Shown: positions 9,667 to 16,594 of the stretch, piece by piece
Layout: each line of letters opens with the position of its first letter
Position numbering within the stretch: position 1 is the stretch's first letter
DNA from: Pseudoxanthomonas sp. PXM01
GTDB lineage: Bacteria; Pseudomonadota; Gammaproteobacteria; Xanthomonadales; Xanthomonadaceae
DNA: 64,000 bases
Reading direction: 5' to 3'
Assembly: GCF_014851815.1 (NCBI RefSeq)
Contig: NZ_JACVAJ010000001.1
Coordinates: 744,001-808,000 of the forward strand
Notes under the pieces: generated by a model
Seen by the model: the letters and a program-made list of their open reading frames with translations, nothing else
Database searches by the model: none
Told to the model about the DNA's origin: nothing
Position numbers and translations under genes: made by a program

Positions 9667-10173
9667 ATGGCTGCGATCCGCATCATCAAGAAGTACCCCA
9701 ACCGTCGCCTGTACGACACCGAGATCTCCAGCTACATCACCATTGAGGACGTGCGCCAGCTCATCGTCGACGGCGAGGATTTCGAGGTCCGCGACGCCAA
9801 GAGCGGCGACGACCTGACCCGTACCGTCCTGCTGCAGATCATCAGCGAGCAGGAACAGGACGGCGAGCCGATCCTGTCCACTCAGCTGCTCAGCCACATC
9901 ATCCGTTTCTACGGCGATTCGCTGCAGGGCTTCATGGGCAACTACCTGGAGCGCAGCATGCAGCTGTTCATGGAGCAGCAGCAGCAGTTCCGCAGCCAGA
10001 TGGGCAACCTGCTCGGCCAGACGCCGTGGACCATGATGAACCAGCTCACCGAGCGCAACATGGAGCTGTGGCAGGAATTCCAGCGCAACCTGACGGGCGG
10101 CGGCATGGGCCGCCCGACGACGGTGAAGCCGAAGGACACCCCGCGCGAAACGCCGAAGACACGCGCGCGCTGA
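9667..10173 (+). CDS. phaR: Polyhydroxyalkanoate synthesis repressor PhaR
   Basis: 168-residue DNA- and PHB-binding regulator that represses phasin and PHA genes until granules form. Seen: the PHB/PHA accumulation regulator DNA-binding domain at the N-terminus (IIKKYPNRRLYDT, SYITIEDVRQLI), one accumulation-regulator domain (LLSHIIRFYGDSLQGFM), a Gln-rich amphipathic stretch (MEQQQQFRSQMG), and a basic Pro-rich tail. It sits between two phaB copies, supporting the assignment. Confidence 0.93.
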   Translation: MAAIRIIKKYPNRRLYDTEISSYITIEDVRQLIVDGEDFEVRDAKSGDDLTRTVLLQIISEQEQDGEPILSTQLLSHIIRFYGDSLQGFMGNYLERSMQLFMEQQQQFRSQMGNLLGQTPWTMMNQLTERNMELWQEFQRNLTGGGMGRPTTVKPKDTPRETPKTRAR

Positions 10174-10193
10174 TATCCACTGTAGTGAAACCC

Positions 10194-10224
10194 GGCCCGC
10201 GCCCCGTTGCGCGGGCCTTTTTTT
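10194..10224 (+). terminator. Rho-independent terminator after phaR
   Basis: 9-bp perfect GGCCCGCGC stem followed by seven T residues. Confidence 0.85.
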
Positions 10225-10247
10225 GAGTCCGGATACAGGAACTCCGC

Positions 10248-10988
10248 ATGACGCAACGCATCGCCGTGGTGACCGGCGGCATGGGTGGGCTGGGACTGGC
10301 GATCTGCCAGGCACTGGCCCGCGCCGGCCGCAAGGTGATCGCCGCCGACCTGCCCGCTTCGCCCGAGCGGCTGGAGCACTTCCACACGCAGACCGCTTCA
10401 CTGGACATCGAGACCGCCGCCGTCGACGTGGCCGACTTCGAGGCGTGTGCGGGCTTCGTGCAGGACATCGAAGCGCGCCATGGCGCGCTCGACATCCTGG
10501 TCAACAACGCCGGCATCACCCGCGACGCCACCCTGCGCAAGATGGACAAGGCACAGTGGGACGCGGTGATCGGGGTGAACCTGGACAGCGTGTTCAACCT
10601 GTGCCGCCACGCGGTCGACGGCATGCAGGCGCGCGGCTTCGGCCGCATCGTCAACATCAGCTCGGTCAGCGGGCAGACCGGCAACTTCGGCCAGGTGAAC
10701 TACGCGGCGGCGAAGGCCGGCCTGCACGGCTTCTCGATGTCGCTGGCGCGCGAAGTCGCGCGCAAGGGCGTCACCGTCAACAGCGTCTCGCCTGGCTACG
10801 TGGAAACCCCGATGACGCGTGCGATGCCCGATGACGTCCGCGACCGCACCGTCGCCTCGGTGCCGGTCGGCCGCATCGGCCAGCCGGACGACATCGCACG
10901 CGCGGTGGCCTTCCTCACCGCCGACGATGCCGGCTACATCACCGGCGCCAACCTGCCGGTCAACGGCGGGTTGTTCATGAGCTTCTGA
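10248..10988 (+). CDS. phaB: Acetoacetyl-CoA reductase (second copy)
   Basis: 246-residue short-chain dehydrogenase, same length as the copy at 8751 and clearly paralogous. Seen: TGGMGGLG cofactor loop, NNAGITRDATLRKM, INISSVSGQTGNFGQ catalytic Ser, and YAAAK. It ends NGGLFMSF. The segment after the Rossmann beta-2 strand differs from the first copy (ADLPASPERLEH), suggesting divergence in cofactor or substrate preference. AGGAA precedes the ATG. It has its own transcription unit after the phaR terminator. Confidence 0.88.
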   Translation: MTQRIAVVTGGMGGLGLAICQALARAGRKVIAADLPASPERLEHFHTQTASLDIETAAVDVADFEACAGFVQDIEARHGALDILVNNAGITRDATLRKMDKAQWDAVIGVNLDSVFNLCRHAVDGMQARGFGRIVNISSVSGQTGNFGQVNYAAAKAGLHGFSMSLAREVARKGVTVNSVSPGYVETPMTRAMPDDVRDRTVASVPVGRIGQPDDIARAVAFLTADDAGYITGANLPVNGGLFMSF

Positions 10989-11035
10989 GCGCCGGACGCA
11001 CCGACGCCACTCCGACAAGACGAAAAGGATTCCCG

Positions 11036-11206
11036 ATGAAACTCACTCCCCCCACCTTCGGCGTCTGGCTGATCGCGCTGCTCCTCGGCAGCGGCGGTAT
11101 CGCCGCGAAGTTCGGCTACGTGCCCGTGCTGGCCCCACACGCGTTCTGGCTGGTGGTCGCCGGCTTCGGCCTGCTGGTGGCCGCAACGCTCTTCAGCAAG
11201 CTCTGA
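11036..11206 (+). CDS. 56-residue membrane protein, function unknown
   Basis: Short open frame starting at an ATG with AAAAGGA upstream, 47 bp after phaB2. Two hydrophobic helices (about residues 8-24 and 34-52) with a KFGYVP turn; ends TLFSKL. Codon use matches the neighbours. No family recognised. Confidence 0.6.
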   Translation: MKLTPPTFGVWLIALLLGSGGIAAKFGYVPVLAPHAFWLVVAGFGLLVAATLFSKL

Positions 11207-11249
11207 CGCCCGGCGCTATGCTCCCGGCATCCGTCGCCGGGAGCACCTC

Positions 11250-11465
11250 ATGGAACTGATCGGATCCCTGCTGTCCGGCCTGTGGTCGGCGCCGCGCTTC
11301 GCCATTCCCGCCCTGATGGGCATCGTCGCTGGCGCGGGCGTGTTCTTCCTGACCGGCAAGGCGCCGTCCTCGGCGGCGATGGCGGTCGGTTGCGCCCTGC
11401 TCGGCCTCGTGATCGGCTTCGTGCTGGAGTATTTCCGCGACACGCCGCGCGGTCCGCTGGACTGA
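11250..11465 (+). CDS. 71-residue membrane protein, function unknown
   Basis: Two predicted transmembrane helices (about residues 17-34 and 40-60) and a charged C-terminus EYFRDTPRGPLD. GGGAG precedes the ATG at 11250. It follows another small membrane gene by 43 bp; the two could be co-transcribed. It converges on the tail-protein gene with only 3 bp between. Confidence 0.65.
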   Translation: MELIGSLLSGLWSAPRFAIPALMGIVAGAGVFFLTGKAPSSAAMAVGCALLGLVIGFVLEYFRDTPRGPLD

Positions 11466-11468
11466 CCG

Positions 11469-11909
11469 CTACTCGATCTCGAAACGGTCGAACGCGATCT
11501 CCAGCGTCTCGAACACCGTCTCCGCCTCCGCCGCGTCCAGCGGTGAGGTCAGGTAACCCGCCGGCCGCGCGCGCAGGAAGCGCCAGCTCATCGCCGGGTT
11601 GCCCTGCTCGTCCAGCAGCGTGACCGTGATGTTGCGTCGGGCATCGCCGCCATTGCGTGCCTCGTTCCACCACTGGTACCACGCCAGCGAACCGATCACG
11701 CCACGCCGCAGCACCAGGTTCTCGTAGTGCGTCAGCGTGGACAGCTTGCTCGCCTCCAGCACCTTGTCGTTGCCGTTGCGGTACTCATTGAGCTGCAGCC
11801 GCGCCGCGGGGAACAGCACCTCCGACACTCCAGCGTCGGGCCCGTCGCCCAGACCGAGGTCGACGTGGAAGTTCATTCCGGCATAGGGACGGTCACGCTG
11901 TAAGGCCAT
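11469..11909 (-). CDS. Phage tail tube / eCIS tube-like protein (T4 gp19 family), orphan
   Basis: 146-residue protein resembling contractile-tail tube proteins of the T4 gp19-like family also found in extracellular contractile injection systems. Seen: NFHVDLGLGDGPDAGVSEV, the hallmark EYRNGNDK, LTHYENLVLRRGVIGS, YQWWNEARNG and a C-terminal beta strand ETLEIAFDRFEIE. In tail and eCIS loci such genes sit with sheath, baseplate and ATPase genes, none of which are in this window. It lies downstream of a 21-bp repeat array. Function outside an assembled tail is unknown. Confidence 0.8.
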   Translation of the reverse strand: MALQRDRPYAGMNFHVDLGLGDGPDAGVSEVLFPAARLQLNEYRNGNDKVLEASKLSTLTHYENLVLRRGVIGSLAWYQWWNEARNGGDARRNITVTLLDEQGNPAMSWRFLRARPAGYLTSPLDAAEAETVFETLEIAFDRFEIE

Positions 11910-12017
11910 GGGCAGGTTCCATGTGAGGAAGGGAAATCGGCCGCCCGGAAGCGACCGACTTCTTTCTCCAACGCAGTCACCTCACGCCAGCGGTCAGCCG
12001 CGTCGTGCCAGCGCTCG

Positions 12018-12418
12018 CCCGGGATGGCTCTTTGAGCCCCATCGATGGCCCTCGGAATCCCTCGTGCAAGGCTCGGAATGCCAGACATCGAGCCCGGAAA
12101 GCCATCGATGGCATTCCGAGAGCCATCCCATGGCACTCGGAAAGCGATCGATGGGATTCCACGTGCGACGGATGGCTTTCCGAAACCCATCGATGGCACT
12201 TTCGAAGCCATCGATGGCACTTTCAAACCCATCGATGGCTTTGAAAGTGCCAGGCATGGAGCGTGGAAAGCGATTGATGGCTTTCCGAGTGCCATCCCCT
12301 GGCTTTCCGAGCCCGATCGTTGGCACTCCGTGTGAGATGAGAGGCCCTCCGAGCCCCATCGATGGAGCTTGGAGTGCCATCGATGGCACTCGGAATGCCA
12401 TCCACGCCGGCGAATGTG
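12018..12418. repeat. Array of ~19 degenerate 21-bp units built on CCATCGATGG
   Basis: Units begin at about 12018, 12039, 12060, 12081, 12102, 12123, 12145, 12166, 12187, 12208, 12229, 12250, 12271, 12292, 12313, 12335, 12356, 12377 and 12398; two are 22 bp. The best-kept half is the palindrome CCATCGATGG (copies at 12039, 12102, 12187, 12208, 12229, 12356, 12377). The other half is a variable A/T-rich segment such as CACTTTCGAA or CTTTCCGAG. Because 21 is a multiple of three, several frames on both strands stay open and encode seven-residue PSMA-type repeats. I treat it as non-coding. It fills most of the 550 bp between the VOC gene and the tail gene; the rest holds nothing recognised. Confidence 0.85.
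12216..12251. repeat. 36-bp near-perfect palindrome inside the 21-bp array
   Basis: Two units meet in opposite orientation around CATCGATG, giving arms GGCACTTTCAAA and TTTGAAAGTGCC with a single mismatched pair in the whole 36 bp. Confidence 0.85.
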
Positions 12419-12459
12419 AGAAAGAGGCGCCCTGGATGCTTCCCCGCGTATCCGATGAA

Positions 12460-12810
12460 CTAGGCCGTCGCCGCCTGTCCGATCCAGAGACGGTTGCCGT
12501 CCGGATCGTCGATGCGGAATTCGCGCATGCCGTAGAACGTGTCGTCCAGGTCGGGCACGTCCAGCCCGTTGTCGCGCGCCTGCCGGTGGAAGGCGACCAG
12601 GTCGTCCGGATACAGGTACAGCACCGCACCCCGAGGTGCGTCCGCCGCGACGTTGATCGACTGGTCCAGCATCACCCGGCACTCGCCCCACCGCAGCTTC
12701 GCCCAGCCCCAGTCATCGCGACGATCCTCGACGGTGAAGCCCAATTGTTCGTAGAACGTGATCGCCCGCGGAAGATGGCGGACGGGTTGCATGGGGATGA
12801 TGCGGTGCAT
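12460..12810 (-). CDS. VOC-family protein (glyoxalase/bleomycin-resistance fold)
   Basis: 116-residue single-unit vicinal-oxygen-chelate protein. Seen: FYEQLGFTVEDR, the GECRVMLDQ strand, and the C-terminal FRIDDPDGNRLWIGQ, where family metal ligands usually occur. The ATG at 12810 has AAGGAG upstream. Substrate unknown; members bind antibiotics or isomerise small metabolites. A long inverted repeat starts at 12827, immediately upstream of its ribosome site. Confidence 0.85.
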   Translation of the reverse strand: MHRIIPMQPVRHLPRAITFYEQLGFTVEDRRDDWGWAKLRWGECRVMLDQSINVAADAPRGAVLYLYPDDLVAFHRQARDNGLDVPDLDDTFYGMREFRIDDPDGNRLWIGQAATA

Positions 12811-12826
12811 GGAAATCTGCTCCTTT

Positions 12827-12942
12827 GTAGGATGGGTGGAGCCGCAGGCGGTTTTCAACGGCGAAGCCGGTCTACCCGTCGCGCGGACAGATGAACATAG
12901 ACCGGCTTCGCCGTTGAAAGCCGCTTCGCCAACCCATCCTAC
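12827..12942. repeat. Inverted pair of a ~50-bp REP-like element
   Basis: Left unit 12827-12882 and right unit 12896-12942 are reverse complements over most of their length, sharing GTAGGATGGGT at the outer ends and CAACGGCGAAGCCGGTCTA at the inner ends. Further copies occur at 13781 and 14395. It carries no gene; it behaves like a small mobile or structural repeat. Confidence 0.85.
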
Positions 12943-12949
12943 GCAAACG

Positions 12950-13312
12950 TCAGGATTCGCGTTCGGGATGTCGACGCAACGCGATGATCAGGGGTTTCAG
13001 CTTACGCCAAGGGTATCGGCGGTCTTCCGGCCAGGGAAGCCGGAACAACGGTCTGCGCCTGCGGGCCACGATGGACGCCACCAGCCAGTCCTCGTCGAAG
13101 CCTTGCCAGACCCCGGCCACCGACCACAGGTTCGCATGGACGACGGGGTGCACCTCATCGAAGAGGATGCGCTGCAACTCGGCGATGCTGAAGGGCGAGC
13201 GCGCGCACTGTCCAGCGATGCGATTCCAGTCCGGCACGGTGTCGAGGTAAAGATCGCTCAGGGCGATCCAGAGGGGTCGCCTGGTTTCCAGTTCGCCTGC
13301 CGAGAATCTCAT
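12950..13312 (-). CDS. Uncharacterised 120-residue protein (possible DUF7079-type)
   Basis: No signal peptide or membrane segment. Begins MRFSAGELETRRPLWIALSD, with a Trp-rich middle (LWSVAGVWQGFDEDWLVASI) and a basic C-terminus. The start RRPLWxALSDLYLDT resembles small proteins I recall as DUF7079, but this is recollection and not a search result. It lies in a run of minus-strand hypothetical genes separated by REP-like elements. Confidence 0.65.
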   Translation of the reverse strand: MRFSAGELETRRPLWIALSDLYLDTVPDWNRIAGQCARSPFSIAELQRILFDEVHPVVHANLWSVAGVWQGFDEDWLVASIVARRRRPLFRLPWPEDRRYPWRKLKPLIIALRRHPERES

Positions 13313-13339
13313 CCGTAAGCCGACTCCGGTGCCTCCCTC

Positions 13340-13759
13340 CTACTTGGCACGCTCCGGCTGAGCTTGGATCTCGTAGTAGAAGTAGACCAACTTCGCGTCG
13401 TGGTGAACGCCGGTACCCGAGAGCGGTGCATTACGAACGGCGAAGGAACCGTCGGGGAACTCGGCCAGATCGCTGTGCACGTAGGCGACATGTGTCGCCC
13501 AATCAGGATGTGCATCGAGCTCTGCCAACAGCTCCTGTGCCGACCACGGCTGCTCTTCAAGCGCGAATACATCTCCCATGCCTTCGGGTGCCAGACAGAA
13601 GTCGCCATCCGCTTCGGCGTGGAACCCGGCAACGTACATGACGTCAATATCGCTTCCCGGGCCGTCGGTGTACCGGGCAACGCCGATACGCCAAGCCGCC
13701 GCGTGCGGAAACTCCGCCAACACCTGTCTCACGTCTTCCGCAACGTCCGCGACGATCAC
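13340..13759 (-). CDS. Hypothetical protein, 139 residues
   Basis: Soluble acidic protein with no recognised domain. A segment reading YTDGPGSDIDVMYVAGF is followed by a cluster of acidic and Trp residues, and it ends YFYYEIQAQPERAK. 27 bp separate it from the preceding gene on the same strand. The surrounding DNA looks slightly less GC-rich than core genes, consistent with an accessory origin. I do not recognise a function. Confidence 0.65.
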   Translation of the reverse strand: MIVADVAEDVRQVLAEFPHAAAWRIGVARYTDGPGSDIDVMYVAGFHAEADGDFCLAPEGMGDVFALEEQPWSAQELLAELDAHPDWATHVAYVHSDLAEFPDGSFAVRNAPLSGTGVHHDAKLVYFYYEIQAQPERAK

Positions 13760-13780
13760 TTCAGTACTCCAGCCAAGAAC

Positions 13781-13835
13781 GATGGGTAGGCCGGCTTCGC
13801 CTTAAAAAAAACGCCTCCGGCTCCACCCATCCTAC
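13781..13835 (-). repeat. REP-like element copy
   Basis: Single unit, same family as 12827-12942. On the minus strand it reads CGTAGGATGGGTGGAGCC, then a run of eight T, then GGCGAAGCCGGCCTACCC. Confidence 0.8.
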
Positions 13836-13875
13836 GGAACTACGCAACTGGAAGCCGCATCCGGCCCCATCCACG

Positions 13876-14364
13876 CTACTTGTTGAACAGCGTAAGACGC
13901 CGCACCAGCCTTTGCGTTTCGTCATCCCAGGGCCTGGAGGGCGTACAGCCGATTTCGCTTAACGACACGATGCCGGGAGCATCGGCAACGACGAGGACAT
14001 TGTCACCAGGCAAGAACCGGCTTGTCTCGGCAAAGTCGTGGGTTACTTCATCATTCGGATCGTCATAACCCGCGCGCGAACTCAACTGGCTCACCATCGC
14101 GGGGTCGCCCTTGATCCGTCTCGCAACGATGAAGTCGTACAAGACGTTGAATCTTTCTCCAGACTTTAGCTCAGGCACAGGGACTTCGAGCTTGGCTGAA
14201 GTGATGGTGGCGACGAATACCGTACTCGCCGAGGAGATGTCGTCTTCCAGTGGCTGCAGCAGGCAGACGGCTTCTGCTCTTGCGGACAGCAGGGCGACCG
14301 ACATCACTGCCCAAGAAAGCCCCTGACACTTTTTCAACCGTCCTGCGACTGGCATCGTTATCAT
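13876..14364 (-). CDS. Putative secreted protein, 162 residues (possible NTR/TIMP-like fold)
   Basis: The ATG at 14364 gives MITMPVAGRLKKCQGLSW, a signal peptide with hydrophobic core AVMSVALLSA and cleavage near AEA-V. The mature part starts with Cys and contains STVFVATITSAKL, YDFIVARRIKGD and a second late Cys in EIGCTPS. Cys plus VFVATI plus KGD is reminiscent of bacterial netrin-like domains, a weak resemblance only. An upstream in-frame ATG at 14442 lies inside a REP-like element and is rejected as start. Confidence 0.6.
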   Translation of the reverse strand: MITMPVAGRLKKCQGLSWAVMSVALLSARAEAVCLLQPLEDDISSASTVFVATITSAKLEVPVPELKSGERFNVLYDFIVARRIKGDPAMVSQLSSRAGYDDPNDEVTHDFAETSRFLPGDNVLVVADAPGIVSLSEIGCTPSRPWDDETQRLVRRLTLFNK

Positions 14365-14394
14365 CGTCTTACCGTTGCTCGAAGAAGAAGCGCT

Positions 14395-14442
14395 GGATGG
14401 GTGGAGCGAAGCGGCTTTCAACGGTGAAGCCGGTCTACCCAT
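14395..14442 (+). repeat. REP-like element copy
   Basis: Single unit of the 12827 family: GGATGGGTGGAGCGAAGC followed by TTTCAACGGTGAAGCCGGTC. Confidence 0.8.
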
Positions 14443-14454
14443 CGCTCGCGACGA

Positions 14455-14838
14455 TCACTGCGCCCTGCCAAGCTTCCGCGCTAGCCGAGGCCACCATGCT
14501 GCCCCGATCAGGGCTGAGCCGCACCCCAGCAGTAACGCACCCATGCCGACGCCGTATATGGCGGCTTCGGTCTGACGGAGGAACAACCATTCCAGCTTCC
14601 CACGCAGGCCCTTCAGTGTCGCCAGCGTGGCGTCATCACGGGGAAGCATCTGCCGGATGTCGTGATACTCCTTCACCAGCCCTTGACTGAGGAATGGTGG
14701 GTCTGCGAACAGCGGCAATGCCCACACCAGCACCGCAACACCTGTGATGAGCTGCAGGACACCGACGCTGAGCACCACAAAGGCGGACGCTCCGGCCGCG
14801 CCAGACGAATCGGTGGAGTGCGGCTCACGCGTAGCCAA
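14455..14838 (-). CDS. Two-helix membrane protein, function unknown
   Basis: 127 residues with two transmembrane segments (about 18-42 and 94-116) flanking a periplasmic or cytoplasmic segment of roughly 50 residues (KEYHDIRQMLPRDDATLATL). C-terminus basic (RLARKLGRAQ). No family recognised. Ends just after a REP-like element. Confidence 0.65.
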   Translation of the reverse strand: MATREPHSTDSSGAAGASAFVVLSVGVLQLITGVAVLVWALPLFADPPFLSQGLVKEYHDIRQMLPRDDATLATLKGLRGKLEWLFLRQTEAAIYGVGMGALLLGCGSALIGAAWWPRLARKLGRAQ

Positions 14839-14846
14839 GCGCTCCC

Positions 14847-15086
14847 TTACGCCTCAGCCCACACCACATCAATGCCTTCCGACTCGCCCACCGCACCGCG
14901 CAGCAGCGCGATGAAGCCGGCGCTCGCGCCCAGGCTTTCCAGCGCGTCGATGGCGGTGTGTTCGACGTAGTAGTCCTGGTCGGTCGAGGATTCCTCTTCC
15001 ATGTGGTCGACCAGCAGCTGGAAGTCTTCCTGCGAGATCGTGCCCAGCGTGCGGCCGGTGTCCTTTTCCGTCAGACGAATGCTCAT
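14847..15086 (-). CDS. Conserved small acidic protein, 79 residues
   Basis: Starts MSIRLTEKDTGRTLGTISQE with ATG at 15086 preceded by a GGAGAGCAGG stretch. Acidic throughout (MEEESSTDQDYY) and ends VGESEGIDVVWAEA. No signal or membrane segment. It resembles a small protein found throughout xanthomonads, but I know no experimental function. It begins 34 bp after the SRPBCC gene and may be in the same transcript. Confidence 0.7.
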   Translation of the reverse strand: MSIRLTEKDTGRTLGTISQEDFQLLVDHMEEESSTDQDYYVEHTAIDALESLGASAGFIALLRGAVGESEGIDVVWAEA

Positions 15087-15120
15087 GCGGTCCTGCTCTC
15101 CTTGAGGGATGGGATGAAGC

Positions 15121-15666
15121 TCAACGTGAAGGGGCTGGCGTCGGCGGTGTGCCGAGGAAGGTGGCGAGTCCGCCCAGCTGCACGCCCTGCACCTTGTCGA
15201 CAACCGGGGCGAACTTGCCAAGATCGTCCGGCGTATAGCCGCCGACGCGGTACCACAGGCTGATGCGGGTGCCATTGTTCTCTTCGGCGAAGCGCCACTC
15301 GAGCGCACCGTTGAGCCCCATGCCCTGCAGCGGACCGAGGCCACCGGTCATGCGCAGCAGCTTGCCGGGATCGGTGAACGTCACCGTCATGTGCCAGGCC
15401 TGCTGCGCGCCGTTGATTTCGCAGAAGCAACCGCCGGCCTTGTCGCTGATCGACAGCTTCGACGCGTCGCCCCACCACGTATGGTCGGCCGGCCACCAGC
15501 GGCCGACGTCGTTCACAAGTGCGGCATAAGCAGCCTGCGGCTTCGCCGGCACCCAGACCGAGTTTTCAATGGTGAAGCCCTCGGGCGTCGCATCCTTGAC
15601 CGCGGCGTACGTCGGCGCGGCCATCATCGCCGCGGCCAGCAACGCGCTGCGCAGCAAGCGCTTCAC
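15121..15666 (-). CDS. SRPBCC-family protein with signal peptide
   Basis: 181 residues from the GTG at 15666, which overlaps the upstream protease stop (GTGA). N-terminal signal peptide (RLLRSALLAAAMMAAPTYA). The mature part has START/polyketide-cyclase-like features: NSVWVPAKPQAAYAALVNDVGRWW split by a loop, GCFCEIN, and LRMTGGLGPLQGMG. Such folds bind hydrophobic ligands. Location is probably periplasmic. Coupled to an M48 protease. Confidence 0.8.
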   Translation of the reverse strand: MKRLLRSALLAAAMMAAPTYAAVKDATPEGFTIENSVWVPAKPQAAYAALVNDVGRWWPADHTWWGDASKLSISDKAGGCFCEINGAQQAWHMTVTFTDPGKLLRMTGGLGPLQGMGLNGALEWRFAEENNGTRISLWYRVGGYTPDDLGKFAPVVDKVQGVQLGGLATFLGTPPTPAPSR

Positions 15667-16577
15667 CGCGCCGCGCCCTGCGGACAGAATTTCTGCCGGT
15701 ACTCCATCGCCTTCGGCATCAGCGCGGTAAGGTTCTGGATGCGCGTACCCGGATTCGGGTGCGTGGATGAGAACTCCGGCGGTGCCTGCCCGCCGCTGGC
15801 TTCGCCCATGCGCTGCCACAGCGGCACGGCTTCCTCGGGGTTGAAGCAGGCCGCCGCGGCCAGCATCAGGCCCACTTCATCGGCCTGCGTCTCGTGCTCG
15901 CGCGCATACGGCAGCAGGTAGCCGTAGCCCATGGCGGCCATCACCATCTGCTGCTGTTGCGGGTCCATACCGCTCATCGCGCCAGCCATCTGGCCGATCT
16001 GGGTGAGCTTCTGCTGCGACATGCGCTGGGCACCGTGGCGCAGCAGCGCGTGGGCGATCTCATGGCCCATCACCACGGCGACGGCGTCGGCGTTCTGCGC
16101 GACGGGAATCAGCCCGGTGTAGACGGCCATCTTGCCGCCGGGCAGGCAGAAGGCATTGGCCTGTTCGGACTCGATGACGTTGACGTCCCAGTCGAAGGTC
16201 TTCCAGTTGCCGCTGGGCTGGGTGCCTTTTTCCGCCGCGATGGCGGCTTCGACTTCGGGAATCTTCGCGATCAGGCGCTGGGCGATGGTGCGCACCTGCT
16301 GCGCGATCTGCGAGTTGGGATCGACCGGGCGCTCCTGCTGCAGGATCTCCTGATAGGCCTGCAGGCCGAGGGCCTTTTCCTCTTCCACGCCGATCGAGTT
16401 GTCGATCAGCACCTTCTCGCCGGTATAGGGATCGACGACGCGGTTGCTGAAGTAGTAGCAGCCGCCGTAGACCAGAAAGCCCAGTAGGATCAGCCAGCGC
16501 AGGTTGCCCAGGCCGCCACCACGGCGTCCGCCGCCGCCCTGCCCGTATTGCGAGCGACCGTAAGGATCTTGCCTCAT
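15663..16577 (-). CDS. Membrane-anchored M48 metalloprotease
   Basis: 304 residues. N-terminal Gly/Arg-rich cytoplasmic tail, one transmembrane segment (about 27-42), then a periplasmic M48C domain with HEIAH at 172-176 (zinc ligands and catalytic Glu) and REHETQADEVG carrying the third ligand. Related to LoiP/YcaL/BepA-type proteases that act on outer-membrane proteins. The ATG at 16577 is preferred over a GTG one codon upstream; GGGAGAGGG is the ribosome site. Located between the SUMF1-like and SRPBCC genes. Confidence 0.88.
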   Translation of the reverse strand: MRQDPYGRSQYGQGGGGRRGGGLGNLRWLILLGFLVYGGCYYFSNRVVDPYTGEKVLIDNSIGVEEEKALGLQAYQEILQQERPVDPNSQIAQQVRTIAQRLIAKIPEVEAAIAAEKGTQPSGNWKTFDWDVNVIESEQANAFCLPGGKMAVYTGLIPVAQNADAVAVVMGHEIAHALLRHGAQRMSQQKLTQIGQMAGAMSGMDPQQQQMVMAAMGYGYLLPYAREHETQADEVGLMLAAAACFNPEEAVPLWQRMGEASGGQAPPEFSSTHPNPGTRIQNLTALMPKAMEYRQKFCPQGAAR

Positions 16578-16594
16578 CACCCTCTCCCTGGCGG

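Noticed and set aside
11469..11909. Prophage
   Set aside because: Only one tail-like gene; no integrase, capsid, terminase or lysis genes, and no att duplication at the tRNA genes.
12018..12418. CRISPR array
   Set aside because: There are no conserved repeats of 23 bp or more with unique spacers, no leader and no cas genes; the period is only 21 bp.
11873..12894. Frames on both strands encoding PSMAL/PSMAF seven-residue repeats over the 21-bp array
   Set aside because: Openness on both strands follows from a stop-free 21-bp unit; frames run into neighbouring genes, and 22-bp units break frame. Kept as non-coding repeat, though a repeat protein is not fully excluded.
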